A DNA stretch of 64,000 nucleotides from Heliopora coerulea (GCA_030142905.1 JASJOG010000091.1:1054001-1118000), one strand, 5' to 3'. Counted from the stretch's first letter, positions 11,101-23,564 are shown. A program made the numbers and translations. The notes: generated from the sequence alone by a model not told the origin.

Positions 11101-11520
11101 GAAAGGCTTAAATATGAAAAAAAAATGCCATTTGGCCACCGAACCAGATTCGTGAAAGTCGGATGGCTATTGATATCGACGAAATTCTTCATATAAGACG
11201 AACTAAATTCTGCTCATGCCAAGATCGATATTTGTCTTGATTAAGTTCGTTCGCAGAATAGGCGTTCAGCCGACCACATTATGAACTTTGTGAGGAAATA
11301 GATAAAAACAACAAAGTTAGATGGTTTGGCGTGCGCCAAATACAATAAAGACTAGCTTAATTTAATCAGTTTAAGATACGATCCTTCTCATTCAGTGGTT
11401 TAGTTCGCCAACAACATAAAATGCTCCATGTCTGTGAAGACGGCTGTATTGATAACGAACGTATGATGTAAACGTGCCTATAAGTAAATTCTTCTGTGAC
11501 TGATTTTTGTCTCTTCTTAG

Positions 11521-11631
11521 GTGCTTCTAATCAACTGTCAACAATAATTGAAGGAGAATCCTTACTTAATGATGGAATGGCAATTGTTTTGTATAAAATC
11601 TTTTATAATCTATCCTTTTCTTCTATGACTG
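11521..11631 (+). CDS. SLC9C1: SLC9C1 exon: ESLLND ion-binding helix
   Basis: Starts after TCTTCTTAG and ends G|GTAAGT. It reads GASNQLSTIIEGESLLNDG and then MAIVLYKIFYNLSFSSMT. The Asn-Asp pair of ESLLND (codons 11568-11573) corresponds to the ion-binding pair in the exchanger core helix of this family (Asn-Asp in NHE1). The first two bases complete a glycine codon from an upstream exon. That exon should end in the ATDP...ALLKELG region; I could not find it in the preceding 11.5 kb. The last base begins an alanine codon finished by the next exon. All motif residues are intact, so the exon looks functional. Confidence 0.9.
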
Positions 11632-11929
11632 GTAAGTTGATCTATCATTAGTGGTCTTTTGTTTTGACGAGATTTTAACGCAATCTACCTGATCGGTCAG
11701 AGTGAGACAAAGTTAGCGTATAGCTAATGAAATAAAACATAGGTTATGTATGACAATCGACGGTATACCTTCTTGTAGACTTGATATAATTCCCTCGCCC
11801 ACCGCGCGAAGCGCGGTGCGAGGGCCGAAGGCCCGAGCGGGCTAAGGTACTAAATCTCGACGTGCGTGGAGTCCTGTTACACGCGTGGTGACTAGGGAGA
11901 AAAATTTTCGCTTTGTGTATGTGTTTCTA

Positions 11930-11976
<47 letters not shown>

Positions 11977-13443
11977 TTATATAGGTATATATCCATGGAT
12001 TCTGGTCTCTCAAAAATGCCGTGTACAAGCTCGGGGAATGGTATGTTGTTGACCAAACCATACTTAGGTACCGTATTGAAGCAAATCGATTTGATCTCGT
12101 TCTTTTTTTACCTTGTATGGATTTCTCGCAAGTTGTTTACATTATTTGAACATTGAAGCCAGTAAATGATTTAAGACCGGAAAACGAAATGGCTTTCTTG
12201 GTGCCTGTGGCTAATTTCGCTTTTGAGGGCCACCTCAGTAACTGGACAATTTCTGACTTGAAATAGCAGTTCTAAAAGTTAGCTCCTTGGAATACGTATT
12301 TGCCAACTGTTCACTTTTTGCAGCAACGCTTTGTCTTGGTTCTTTCTGATTTATATAAACAAAAGAAGTGAACTCGCTTGCCGTCAGGACATTTGCTAAG
12401 CGACTAAGTGTATTACAACGACACTCTTCGCTGAAGTTGAATAGATGCCGATTTGTATAAATCTTGGGACTTTTTATGCTCTGGTAACCACTTACCTGAG
12501 CTCCACAATCACAGGTACATCTGAATCAAGTAGCTTTGAAATAAAAGTTTTGCGAATGGAATTGTTTTGAGCAGCTTTCAAAAGTGGCTTCCCGACTTCA
12601 TTCTTCGCCAAGGGAGACTTTTTGTACCCCTAATATTATCGCCTGGATTTAACTGGTGTTTATTGGTAAAATAGAACGAAGATTCTGGTTCATTCATCTC
12701 TTTAGGACGATTACTTCTAAACATTTTGCATTATTTAACCGGACAGCGTTCATGGTCAATTGTTTGAGAAGTGGGATAGCACACTCATCGTCCAGAAAAG
12801 TTGCCCAGGCCATGACAATCTTTGGATTCTTTCTCCGCTTTCCACACAAAGATTTCATCGCCTCAATCAGGATTTTTTTCGCTATGAAATGTCGCCCCAC
12901 TGAAGACGTTAGGATGCATTTTTGGCTCGAAACAAAAATGCAAGCTAGACAGCCACCAGGTAAAACGCTGCAAAGCTAGTTGTTTTTGGTCACCAAACTA
13001 TCCTTCGGCGAAACGGTTGTTTGTACGCCATTTTTCTTTTTTATTGATGTTTTACCATGGAAAAAGTACGTCTTTTACTTCTCACTTCTCGTTCTTCTTT
13101 CGACAAAACTTACACAAGGTTTGCTTGTCGTATTTTGTTTCATGTTTTGTATTTTCCGATTTTTGGTCAGCGATAAAAATTCAGAACTCATTCGTGTTTC
13201 CTTTGTTTATTTCGTCCGTTTTGTAATTCGTTTCTTCTTCGTCAACAAAGTGTTGTACCGTCGGATGAATACTTAGCATAAATCTTCTTTATAGCACTTC
13301 TAATAGATATTTTTAACTAACTTTGGGATAATATACAATTTATCAGTTTTTTAAGACAAAAAGTATCAAAAAAAGATATCAATCATGAGCTGTTCGTGAT
13401 GCTGATATCCGAAATGTAACCTTTGAGATTGATCCAATCATAA

Positions 13444-14388
13444 ACACGGAGCGATCGCATAAGAAGAGGCTGAGTTTCTCAGCCTGTCAATTATGATTAA
13501 GGAAAGGTCGCATGTTATTGGTCAAGTGAGTTCAGACTAATTTCCAGTGGATCAATATCACGTTCAACTGAGGAGATTATAGGAGATGAATTTGTTTGCA
13601 ACGACGTTGCTGCCTGGATAGTATTTTGCGCCTGTTGGCCATTTGAACTGTTTTGACTGAGGCAACAATCCAAGAGCAATTCCATCGCTTTAATATTTCC
13701 TGCCGGTTTTCCGTTGGACAGTAACTGATTCCTCCTGGTGTTGATCTTTTTACGTACTTCTACCAAGCGCCCTTCCTCATCGCCGTAGTAAGCCTTGCTC
13801 TCTTTAATTGCACTTTTATTCTTCTGGTAGTAGGCTTTATTGCGATCATGCTTGCTAAGCCCCGCAGAAAGCGGAGTTGTGCTTTCCGCAGAGGTAGAAG
13901 TCCTAGCTGTCGGGTGAGAGCAACCGAGCATATTTGCCACAAATGAATTTGAAAGTGGCATTAGTTTTTGTTTATATGTATAATATTACAAGCTTCAAGT
14001 ATGCGCCAAAAAGAATACGGGTGGCTATAACACATCGCGAACGTAATAAAATGTGAATCGTGCCCAAACACTGCGCAAGTAGGATGACTATAAGTGAATG
14101 AAAATGCGCAGGGCGTCTCGAATGATTATAATACGACGTATAACAACCAGAAAAATCAGTAAATGTGGCATGTTCAGCTATTTATTGCTTTATATATTGT
14201 TTAGCTGTATTTTAAAAAGACATTTTAAAAGTATTTCCGTAAGCTTTACGCTCTAGGACACGCTTGTGGAGCTCTAAGCTGTCCAGTTCAGTCACGCTTC
14301 GAAGTGTCCGCCATTTTCAAACATGCAACCACCATACGAAGCCAGAAATGTGGGAGGAGCTTACCCTTTTATGGCGTCGCTCCGTGTT
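13444..14388. mobile_element. TIR element inserted in Crypton copy 1
   Basis: Ends ACACGGAGCGATCGCATAAG and, from the other side, AACACGGAGCGACGCCATAA are inverted repeats. TAA lies just outside each end (13441-13443, 14389-14391). Copies at 15436 and 25810 show the uninterrupted Crypton sequence, so the boundaries are well set to within a base or two. The TIRs and 3-bp TAA duplication suggest PIF/Harbinger. It carries one intact ORF on the - strand. Confidence 0.65.
13515..13961 (-). CDS. Intact 148-codon ORF in a TIR element
   Basis: An ATG-initiated frame, MPLSNSFVANMLGCSHPTA onward, is unbroken in a region where every other transposon ORF is damaged. It has a Ser/Thr-rich first third, a basic middle block (KHDRNKAYYQKNKSAIKESK, then VRKKINTRRNQLL, about residues 37-85) and a Gln/Ser-rich, acidic tail. 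The basic block may bind DNA, but I recognise no domain. There are no transmembrane segments or signal peptide. I infer an accessory protein of the TIR element that carries it. It may be a single exon, since the surrounding element shows no transposase. Function unknown. Confidence 0.5.
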   Translation of the reverse strand: MPLSNSFVANMLGCSHPTARTSTSAESTTPLSAGLSKHDRNKAYYQKNKSAIKESKAYYGDEEGRLVEVRKKINTRRNQLLSNGKPAGNIKAMELLLDCCLSQNSSNGQQAQNTIQAATSLQTNSSPIISSVERDIDPLEISLNSLDQ

Positions 14389-14643
14389 TAAGACGGAAAG
14401 CCTGGCTATCTAATAGAAAATCTTTGTTTAAAGCAAAATGAGTGGAAAGTTTGATTGAAAAACGACTCGAAATATCTCAAGATCGCAATTAATGCAGGGT
14501 TTTGCTATGAACATCCATTGATAAGCAGTAGAATTGTCAGAATGGATCTCTTATCATTTGTTAAACCATTAAAGGTTATTTTCACCAAACGTTTTGTTTT
14601 AATAAAACAGATTAGAAATTTTAAACGTAAATGTAGCAACAGA

Positions 14644-15769
14644 CTTTTGATGTTCTCTCCGCTTTCCACACAAGAATTTCATTGCCTCATTCAGGATTGT
14701 TCTTCGTAGAAAATGTTGTCCAACTGAAGTCGTCGGGATATATTTTTGGCTCGAAACAAAAAATGTAAGATAACACGCTGAAAAGCTACTTCCTTTTTGT
14801 CACAAAACTATCCTTGGGCGAAACAGTTGTCCACTTCAGTCTTTTTCACTTCTCGTGTGGCTTGTGGATGATGAACTTTACCGTATTCGACCAGTAATGC
14901 TTTCATCAGGATTTATAAATCTCTCAAAAAAGCTTAAAAGTTTAAAACAGTCGTCTTTTAGCAAATTCGCCGTTGAATCCTTTGGGTTGAGGTGCCGCGG
15001 AATGCTTAGTTGAAAATACATAAGAGTTGCAGGTTTGTACGCTACTCCATTTTTCCTTTTTACGAAAGTTTTGCAGAGGAAAAAAGGTACGTATCTTACT
15101 TTCCTGTACTCTTTCTTCTTTCGACCAAAACTTGCATAAGGTTTGCTTATCGTATTTTGTTGTATGTAATGTATTTTCTAATTTTTGGTCAGCAATAAAA
15201 ATTCAGAACTCGCTCATGTTTTCTTTGTTTATTTCGTTGGTTTCGTAATTCGTTTTATCTTCGTCACCAAAGTCTTGTACCTCAGCATGAATACTTAGCA
15301 TAAATCTTCATCGTAGCACTCCTAATACACATTTGCTACGAATTTTGAGATAGTGTAGAATTTACCAGTTTTTAAGACAAAAAATATCAAAAAAATATTT
15401 TTCAATCATGAACTGTCCGTAATACTGGTAACCGACCGGTAACCTTTGAGGATGCTCCAATTTTAAGACGGAAAGCCTGGCCATCTAATAAAAACTCTTT
15501 CTTTAAAGCAACATGAGTTAAACGTTTGACTGGAAATGGACTCGAAATGCCTCAAGATCGCAACTAATACAGGGTCTTGATACGAACATCCATTGTTTAG
15601 CAGCAGAATTGTCAGAACGGCTGCCTTACCATTCATTAAACCATTAATGTTATTCTCACTAAACGTTTTGTTTTAATAAAACTTAATCAAAATTTTAATC
15701 ATAAATATGACGACAAGCAGTTTAAATATAAGCTTTATAGGTTGTTAATTTGAGAGCGAATTGTGCGTG

Positions 15770-15812
<43 letters not shown>

Positions 15813-15943
15813 TCATTCCGTCTTCCAGTTATACTAAGCACGATTTTTCTGACAAGTTGGAAAATTATCAATGTTACTTGGATTTTCGAGTGATATTTTG
15901 GAAGGTTGGGCGAGGGTTTGTTGCTTACACGTATTTCTAGTAG
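14644..15943 (-). mobile_element. Crypton-like partial copy, joined to copy 1
   Basis: Begins inside the recombinase region (TTCTCCGCTTTCCACACAAG) and runs to the shared outer end CACGTATTTCTAGT at about 15943. It repeats the blocks seen at 25080-26298, including the N-terminal coding trace near 15290-15010. It lacks the GC-hairpin end. A TTA microsatellite has grown inside it. Confidence 0.65.
15772..15811. repeat. (TTA)n microsatellite
   Basis: About 13 TTA units inside the Crypton-like copy, at a site where the copies at 25800-26298 and 32400-32955 have unrelated short T-rich sequence. Confidence 0.85.
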
Positions 15944-15944
15944 A

Positions 15945-16555
15945 GCGAATAAGTAAGAAAATTGTGCATTTTGCGTAAAAATCTCCAAATTTGCAGGGGA
16001 GGAAGATGTTTTTAACGTGCTTTTGAATTGTTGATATACTGCCGTGGTGCCGCCGCAAAAATTGAGTATGTTTATAAGTTAAGACGGATTTTCAAAGTGC
16101 CCACCATCTCGGACCAAAAGTGAAATGTCCTCTTTCCTAATGACGTGTTCTTTGTATTAAACTGATAATAATAGCATACCAGATTTTAATTCTGACAGTA
16201 TAAAGACAGACTTTCTTAATTACTTTTGACCAAACGTTAAATATACTTTCATTGTTGGGGATTCTTAAAAACAAGGGTCGTTAAACCGGAAGTACACCAT
16301 GATGCACGAAAGAAGCACTTTATTTTTATAAAACGACTGCTAGTGAGTATACAAATACGATTAAGATTGCAAAACAGATATTGATTTTAATCTGAAAAGT
16401 GTTAAAAATGCTAACCTACAACTGCCCTATAATTGTTTACGTTAGTGGTAAGTATGGATCAGTCCACAGTATTCACTTACATCACTGTGCTTCCATACCT
16501 ATGCTTTGATCTGACATCAGGGCGGTAGTCAGCATTAAACATCCAGAGCAAAACT
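15945..16555. other. Intron sequence, no feature recognised
   Basis: AT-rich intron DNA of the exchanger gene. No exon-like or repeat match seen. Confidence 0.4.
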
Positions 16556-16559
16556 CGAA

Positions 16560-17110
16560 AACTTTCCAAAATCCTACCGTCTATTGATTTTTTCTTTTGA
16601 ATTTTCCTTAGTTCCTCCATTGATTTGCCAACTTACTCCTCGTATTTTAATTCCCTTCTTTGTGAAGCTTCCTTAATCGCCACTTTCACAAGTATCTCCC
16701 TTGCTATATTCTTTTATTCCTAAATGCTAACCATTTTAATCCCTTACTAAGTCATTTGTCCAAAAATCCTTTAATTCTTTTTTCTATTATTCTCTTCCTA
16801 TAGATCTTGCTTTCCTTCCTAAATCCATCGCTTCCTGAACCCCTCTTTTCCTAAATTGCTCTTTCCATCAATTTGTTCCTTTCTAAATCTCTTATTTTCT
16901 ACGTCCCTTGTTTTCCAAATTCCTTTTTTCCTAAATCCCTTCCTTTCTAAATCCTTTCCTAAATGTCTTCGGTTTTTCTAAAATCCTTCCTATCTTTCTG
17001 AAGCTCTTTACTACATTCCTAATCGGTAAATCCTTTCCTTAGTAAATTCCTTTTGTTTTTGTTTCTGGATCCGTCTCTTGCTTCATTCTTTTTTTTCTTT
17101 ACAATTTTTC
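16560..17110. repeat. Degenerate pyrimidine-rich array
   Basis: Loose tandem repetition of a TTCCTAAATCCCTT-like unit of about 13-16 bp, with many changes. A similar tract occurs in another intron at 51140-51690. Strand-biased C/T content is the main property; no coding sense. Confidence 0.6.
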
Positions 17111-17683
17111 TTGAATAATTTCCTCGGGTAGGCAAATTGCTCTCCCTGGCCCGCCTAACGCTACGCCACCGGACATGGTGAAATTGGATTAGATTAAAAT
17201 CGAAAATCAAAGTATTGACCCTTGCTTGAGCAAAATAAAACGACGTAATCTTAAAATAGTTCCCCAGTTAAAAACTAAATCTAAGTTGTTGATGCTTTTT
17301 GGTACTACATTACTGGCTATTACAAAAGCTATAACGACTAGCTGTACCCTTATTAACAACTGCTAATGAGGGTACACCAATGTCAACTGTTCGGAGTAGG
17401 ATTTATTTATTTGTTATTTATTTGTTTGTTTATCCGCTTATTTATTTATCTGTACATTTACCTAATTATTTAAGAATACTCATACATGTTAGATAACCAA
17501 CCTATATCTCAAGGTATTTCGATTTGTCGAAGAGCATCCGCAATTTGAAGTAGCACTCTCGTGTCAGCTTCTTTGAGTGCACAGAGGACTAGAAAAGGGA
17601 TGTCATCACGGGCCAATGTGGAAATGATTAGCTCTAGGTTGTGATGACCTGCTGGATGCAACATGCTCAGCCAAAAACATTAA

Positions 17684-17803
17684 CCCTTTCATACATGATT
17701 TCTTATTCTTTTCTTCTTTATTCTCTTTTGTTTTTAACTTTGTTCCTTTGTTAACTCCATCGTTATAATTTGTTATTTTACGACTACAGTATGCATGAAA
17801 GGG
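17684..17803. mobile_element. piggyBac-like MITE
   Basis: A 120-bp element with TTAA on each side (17680-17683, 17804-17807). Ends CCCTTTCATACATGATTT and, from the right, CCCTTTCATGCATACTG are inverted repeats of about 14 bp. It contains no ORF and would need a piggyBac transposase in trans. Confidence 0.7.
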
Positions 17804-17809
17804 TTAAAC

Positions 17810-19720
17810 AATTTCTCTTTGTTACCATCTACCCGCTGGAAATGTTGCCAGGTCTGGGGCAACTAATTAGTACTCTCTTGAACTTGTCATCGGATATCAC
17901 GGTCTCTGTTGTTTCTTGTCTGGCCTTCAAACTGCTGAAAATTACTCGTCGCAAATGACATTAACATGATCTGCAAGACAGACCTGGCTTTAATGTATAG
18001 GGAAAATGGTAGCTCAGTATAACCAGAACATGTTTCCTTAGATCCTGGCTTGACCATTTTTACCAGTACAGCTCTATCCATTTTTACTAATTCCATTACT
18101 TTTGGTGTTACGATTTCTAGCTTTGCATGAATATTCAGAATAGTGTAATTATCTAATTAGATAGTATATATGTATTGTCAAAAATGATCAATGTTCTTCG
18201 TGGAAGATAGTTGCTGCTTGGCTTTTGACGAAGTAAAGGTGATTAATAATTCACTTGATGGGGTTGTATAATTACTTCTTTTGGTTGGTCAAGCGCTAAT
18301 TCAGGAATTTCTCACCCTTATCCTTTTCAATGTCTTGGTTCTCTTTCAGTGTTTTGCCTGCGACTTGACTAAGTTGTACAGTTTGTGTCGAGAGTGAAAG
18401 CTCCTGATTCAATTCCAAGGAAGTGTTGCGTCACTCTGTCGTTGCAGAAAGGGGTTTGCCTTCTTTGAGCCATCTTAACTGATATCTTCCTTGGTTGTAT
18501 GCATATTGTGATATTTTGAGATCTCTTGATTGCCATAGCAACCTGGCTTCATAACGGCTTCAGACTCGTAGATTACTCTGCTTATTTCTGTGCTTCAAGC
18601 CATCCAGCGTCGAGGTACATTGGGATTCTGACTGCAATGGCACTACCATCTCCTTTTATCAGGGCACTGTTCAGCTCATGATCATGGTCGACAGCAGTAG
18701 TCAAAAATCTTGTATATGTCTTCTGTATGGTAAACGTACGTATCTTAAATTCTGAATTCGTATATGGCATGCCGCCTGTTCTGGGAACCTAATATTTTGC
18801 AGATAAACAGGTAACCATCCAGAATAATTTTGGTTACTGCATGCGAAAATGCAATGAATCAACTTATACTGGACATCACCACAGAAGTCAAAGTTGGCTT
18901 GAAATAGAGATCGGACGAAAGTCAATAGCATCAGCTATAGCTGACGTGTGATGAACCAGAACTGGAACTGAGGCACATCTGGTACCTTCTGAGTCTGGGC
19001 ACATCGATAGTTTAAAGTTACGTTGCTTTCTTCTTTGATGAGACCTTAGTCTTTTAGCTACGCCTTTTGAAGAAGCATGTATAATGCGCTAGCTATGATT
19101 TGATGAGCTCTCCTGGTACAATTACACGCACTTGTATTGGTGAAAGAGTCTTCCATATCAGCAAATACATGTTTACCACGACAAAAGCACCTGCCCATCC
19201 GGCTATTTCCTTGCAGCATTAAGAAAAGCCATCCCAGAATGGATCCCACCAAACATGATAATGACGTGCTGTCACTACCATGTCAGGCAAGCAGGCTCAG
19301 TCGGGTCTGTTTGGCAGTACAGCCATAAATATGACAGGAAACGGCCATGATTTGGACAATTAACAGATGCTTTTATCAGCTCTATGGAACAGACTTTGCT
19401 TAATCTGGGAAGAGAGGCGGGGGAAATTACAGACGGAATTTACAAGCTCGCCTTGTAAATCTCATACAGATCGGACGCAAATATTGTATCTTTCTTCAAA
19501 TACGAATACACTAAAACGGCCATGTTTACCGGTTATTTTGATGTTTCAGTTAATAACCAAGAGAATCTAAGGGTAAAGTTCATAATTCTAATTGAATACA
19601 AGGCGTTCTCTGACCTGAGATTTTTATTTAAGTCAGAGAACGACCGCGTTTCATCAATATTTTCATAATTCTAATTAGTATTCTGTATCCGATTTACAGC
19701 ATACTAATTAGTTGCCCAAA
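17810..19720. other. Intron sequence, no feature recognised
   Basis: Several open frames of 60-76 codons exist, but none has recognisable motifs or splice context. A short inverted repeat, GCGTTCTCTGAC/GTCAGAGAACG, lies at about 19603-19646. Confidence 0.4.
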
Positions 19721-19724
19721 TCTT

Positions 19725-20110
19725 TTGTGTTTTCTTCGTGAATTATTAATGAGTTTTTATATATCATTAATTCAACCATTGTTTAGTTATTGTGACATTT
19801 GGGACAACATGCCATGTACAATTGGATACAGACTACAAAAGTGTCAAAGCCGTCGAGCAAGAGTGATTACTTGTCAATGTTATGAAGTCAGATCGAGTGA
19901 AATACCACACCAATTAAAATGGAAAATCTTGCTGAAACACGAGCTATGCATAAAATAATAACGATGCATAAAGAATTAAATAACATGACCCCGGACCATT
20001 TACTAGAATATTTTAAAATGCCGACCATTAGCGGTTCGTTTTCCATTAGAAATAGGAAACTGTCTCTAGTTTTACCTAAAGCACTGAATACTTGAAGAAA
20101 AGCTTTTTTA
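19725..20110 (+). pseudogene. LINE reverse transcriptase C-terminal fragment
   Basis: Reads FYISLIQPLFSYCDIWDN, then QKCQSRRARVITCQCYEVRS. After a frame change it continues MHKELNNMTPDHLLEYF and SIRNRKLSLVLPKA. This is the region after the polymerase core in jockey/L2-like LINE proteins, where FYNSLIQP...YC..VWG and Q.RAARVIT are typical. It is truncated at both ends and has stops. It is a different LINE family from the one at 2222. Confidence 0.75.
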
Positions 20111-20195
20111 TTCTGGATCTAGAATCTTGAATCATTTCGAGGGAAATATAAAGTGCAGTCAAAACTTCCACGAGCTGAAAAGACGCCTCACATTA

Positions 20196-20304
20196 CTTTT
20201 ATGTGTATACGCGTATGTGTATGTGTGTATAAGTCTGTATGTGTAGATATGTATGTGTATGAGTATACATGTGTATATGTGTACGTGTGTGTGTGTGAAT
20301 GCAC
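20196..20304. repeat. TGTATG-type microsatellite
   Basis: Imperfect tandem run of TGTGTA/TGTATG units, directly 3' of the LINE fragment. Open frames across it are repeat artefacts. Confidence 0.8.
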
Positions 20305-20309
20305 ACTTT

Positions 20310-21190
20310 ATAAACCGAAAGGTACAGGTACAATGTAACAAGCAGAAAGAGTCCTAACTTTTTCAGATATGGGTACGTTTATGAACATAATTTGTGATGT
20401 AAACAATTAGAAATAAACAAAAACCACTTTTATTTTAACGCGTATTTAGTAATACTAGGGTATTTTCCTAGGTAACACTGCAAGTACGAAGGGCTTTAAG
20501 TGCCATCGAAGAGTGTATCTTTTTTACTTTATTTTTGTTTGATCTGTGTTTTGTTCCAGATTATGATTTCTCTGTTCAACTTCAAGCGTTACATCAGCTT
20601 TCTTCATATCTCTAACGAAAAATGTGAATGAGTTACCCCAGCGGAACTACTACTAGTATTAAGAATTTATTGTGAGTAAACGCACAGTGTATAGACTCTA
20701 ACGCGAGAAATGTCTAAAATTCGGACATAGTGGTCAGGAGCTGCTGCGTTAACGTATTTCTGGTAACAGGTGACTTACGAATATCTAGAAGATAAGGAAC
20801 TGTTCGGAATAACCTGAGCTTAGACAACCACTTTTGCTTCAGGATTCGGCAACTGGTTTATGAACAAGTTTGAGTGATCCTGTCTTTTCAAAAAGTTGCC
20901 ACAAGACATGACCACGGCTGTTGCAAGCAATTGATATAAACAGCACTTTCAAATGTCAAGAACAACTAGTATCAAGCTTGCAAACAACTTTGTTGCAAAC
21001 TTATTACAACGACGCTGTTTGCGTATATTTTTCTATTGCGTGTAAATAAACGAGAAGCGATGTGGTGGGAGGAATAAGATTAAAATGAGATTTGAAGTAA
21101 TGTAATGTGATTTTATGTGACGTGCTATACTATGAAGTAACATGTTGGTGTGATGAATATTTAATGTTCTTTTTCTAATTTGGCGTTTTA
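20310..21190. other. Intron sequence before exon 2
   Basis: No repeat or coding match seen. It ends in the polypyrimidine-rich acceptor CTAATTTGGCGTTTTATAG. Confidence 0.4.
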
Positions 21191-21193
21191 TAG

Positions 21194-21464
21194 CAACTGA
21201 AATTGGTCTTTACTTTCCTCGTGTTGCTTTGGGTGGCTTCTTTTTTGGCTTGGTTGCTGGAAAGATCGTGGTATTCTGGTTACAACGAGTGTTCAACGAT
21301 GCTATGGTTGAAATCAGCATCACACTTGCTTCTACCTACCTCACGTATTACATTGGTGAAGAGGTACTTGGAATATCAGGAGTTCTGGCTGTGGTAATGC
21401 TGGGAATTGAGATTAACGCTCAAAAGTCAAGCATCAGCCCGGAAGTGGAGGTGTTTTTACACAA
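21194..21464 (+). CDS. SLC9C1: SLC9C1 exon: middle exchanger helices
   Basis: Acceptor GTTTTATAG, donor AA|GTATGT, 271 bp. With one base from the previous exon it reads ATEIGLYFPRVALGG, FFFGLVAGKIVVFWLQRVF, NDAMVEISITLASTYLTYYI, GEEVLGISGVLAVVMLGIEI and NAQKSSISPEVEVFLHK. VALGG, VEI.ITLA.AYLT.Y..EE and SGVLAVV.LG are typical blocks of SLC9C-type exchangers; three hydrophobic helices are visible. GFFFG and GISGVLAVVMLG give the small-residue packing expected of the antiporter fold. No stop or frameshift. The phase matches both neighbours, so no exon is missing between 11631 and 21194. Confidence 0.92.
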
Positions 21465-21469
21465 GTATG

Positions 21470-23560
21470 TAACCTTTGCATGAATTAAGCCACTTTGACC
21501 GATTATTTATTCAGTGTTTTAGCTCAATCAACTTTGTATGCCATTCTGCGCAATATCTTCATTGAACACCTGGAAAGGCGTCTTAAATGAGAGAAAACGG
21601 GGCTATACTGCTGGTATAGAGCAAAAAGGAACGCACCATAACTCTTGGAGCTCACGTGCCGGTAGACTGGTGATGGTGGGACTCTTCGGAGACTCTGCTC
21701 CTGTGAACTCGCTGTTTCCCTGAGAGGGGTAGCGGGGAGGAGCAGAGACTGAGGCTCCTTTTGCTCACTTGTTTGGTCAGTTTTTTAGCAATTATGTGTC
21801 TAAAACAATTTGAAGTTACGCGTTTTTGCTTGATTTGTCGATTTGGCGTGGTTGAAAACCAGAATAACCAATCTACGGCCATATATATGGTCCTATATGT
21901 TGGTTAAGAGTTAAGGACAACTATTGCATGTCTCAAACAAGTAAAATATATTATTGAGGAAGAAACAGCAGTTACTATCTAAAACTCTTTAATTCAACTT
22001 ATAATTGACTATTTGTGTGACATTGTTTATATAGGCCTCATTAGAGTGTCATCAAATGACATTGTTTGTGTAGGCCTCCCGTCACCATAGTTCTCAATAG
22101 CAGACCTGTCACTTGGACCTCGTTTTAATCACGATGAAGTTGTTTTACACACTCTGAGACTTCTGGCTCAATGATTACATTAGCTGAGCTGATGAAGGCA
22201 CGTTTTTGCACACATTTTCGCACTCTCAATCCCACAAAATATAAATACCACAGTTTTTTACATTGGTTCGAATTCCTACGTTACAGAGCATAGGCTGCCT
22301 GATGCACAGATTGGCACTTTGGGCCAATGGAAATCTTTGTATTTCCGAAATACCTCCGGGTTCTAACTCTGATGAGTTAATATTTCCACATACATATATA
22401 TACTAGTACAAACAAGGTTAGTTAAATTGCTGCCGCTTAACGTAAATTATGCCCGATAAGTAGTAGAGAAGTGGGCAGAAGTTTACGGGGTTTACAGGGG
22501 TTGAGCGTGCATAAGGCAGAGACATTACACTGCTGACAAACACATGAACGCACATTGCCAACCTCTCGATATTTCACTCAAAATTGAGTCACCTTGACAA
22601 ATGCTCTCAAAAACTGGAAATTGATTAACAAACGTAATTAAACACGATATACAATTAAAATAACATAAAGAGAAAATTTAGTAATTAACCTTCACAGACA
22701 AAATCAATTCGAAAAGTTGCCTTTTGCGGGATTCGAATTCGTACCGGGTTTCCTGGCCGCGAATTTTTTCATAACTTGTTCAACAAGTACAATACGGGGT
22801 AAATTCACTGTTTTATGAAATACGATTCGATACGAAATAAACGTACTCACAATCCTAGGCTTACTCTAACATTAAAACAGCTTAAAAAAATAAAACAAAA
22901 CAAAAAAATCTAAAAAACCCCCAAAAAACCCAAAAAAGAAACAAACAAAAAACCACGGAAGTATAAAATTCTAAAGGAAAAATCACGTATAGTAGTCGAT
23001 CAAATAGTTTCCACATAACAAGACATGGAAATATCCTCGACACGAGGATGACTCGTTTCAACTAAATCAGCCCAAAAATAAATTAAACGTAATTGATGTG
23101 TGATCTATATTCAACTGGTTACGAAAAGATTTAAAGTACTGATACCAGAAGATGCGAGTTGGCATCCCACCCAACTTTTCGAATTTACTTTAGCAGAGTA
23201 CGTTAATCATTCATGTAATTTGAGTGTTGAATTTCATTCATCATTGAACTGTTAGACTGCCGCATTCATGGACGAGACCATGAGGTTGACTCCTTGTACA
23301 TGTAGGTCAAGAATTGTGATTCGTCAAAATAGTTGCATAGGATTGGAGCGGCGAACTCAAGGCATTCCAAGGTGGCCGGACAACTGAAATCGATATTTTT
23401 TAAGAATATAAAGCTTCCTGGCGACAGCAGAATTTATACGTACATGAATAGGTGTATGTCTCTATACATGTTGTATGTATAGAGGTGTATGTCTCTATAC
23501 AAGCGACTATTCATCTGTGAACTTGCAAATATTATAAATGTGTGAATAATTAAATAATCT
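21470..23560. other. Intron sequence, mostly unassigned
   Basis: A short inverted repeat, GACTCTGCTCC/GGAGCAGAGAC, spans about 21690-21750. An A- and C-rich low-complexity tract lies at about 22884-22957. A GGGATTCGAATTCGTACC stretch near 22728 resembles a tRNA-type B box but has no further tRNA structure. No coding match. Confidence 0.4.
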
Positions 23561-23564
23561 GTCA

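Larger units (their letters stand above)
11791..14643 (-). mobile_element. Crypton-like element copy 1, interrupted
   Basis: Relic of a DUF3504 tyrosine-recombinase element read on the - strand, split by the TIR element 13444-14388. The 11791 end carries a GC-rich hairpin, CCGCGCGAAGCGCGG, followed by GGCCGAAGGCC, shared with copies at 24057 and 31350. Coding traces run right to left: the N-terminal block near 13270-13050, then MNEPE and LGKNEVGK-like stretches near 12700-12550, then NSWQIRIPRS near 12300. Stops in all frames. Its far side joins directly at 14643 to part of another copy. Confidence 0.7.

Noticed and set aside
1..11520. Upstream SLC9C1 exons (ATDPVAVV-type helix)
   Set aside because: I looked for the preceding helix in all frames by eye and found no convincing match; it is probably outside the window.
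12694..12900. A 68-codon - strand ORF and its partner at 24913-25095 as host genes
   Set aside because: Both lie in Crypton-like copies in a frame other than the neighbouring recombinase trace, and the other copies break them.
12656..13276. + strand ORFs repeated at 24947 and 25384-25664
   Set aside because: Their apparent conservation comes from copies of the same element. The recombinase reads on the opposite strand.
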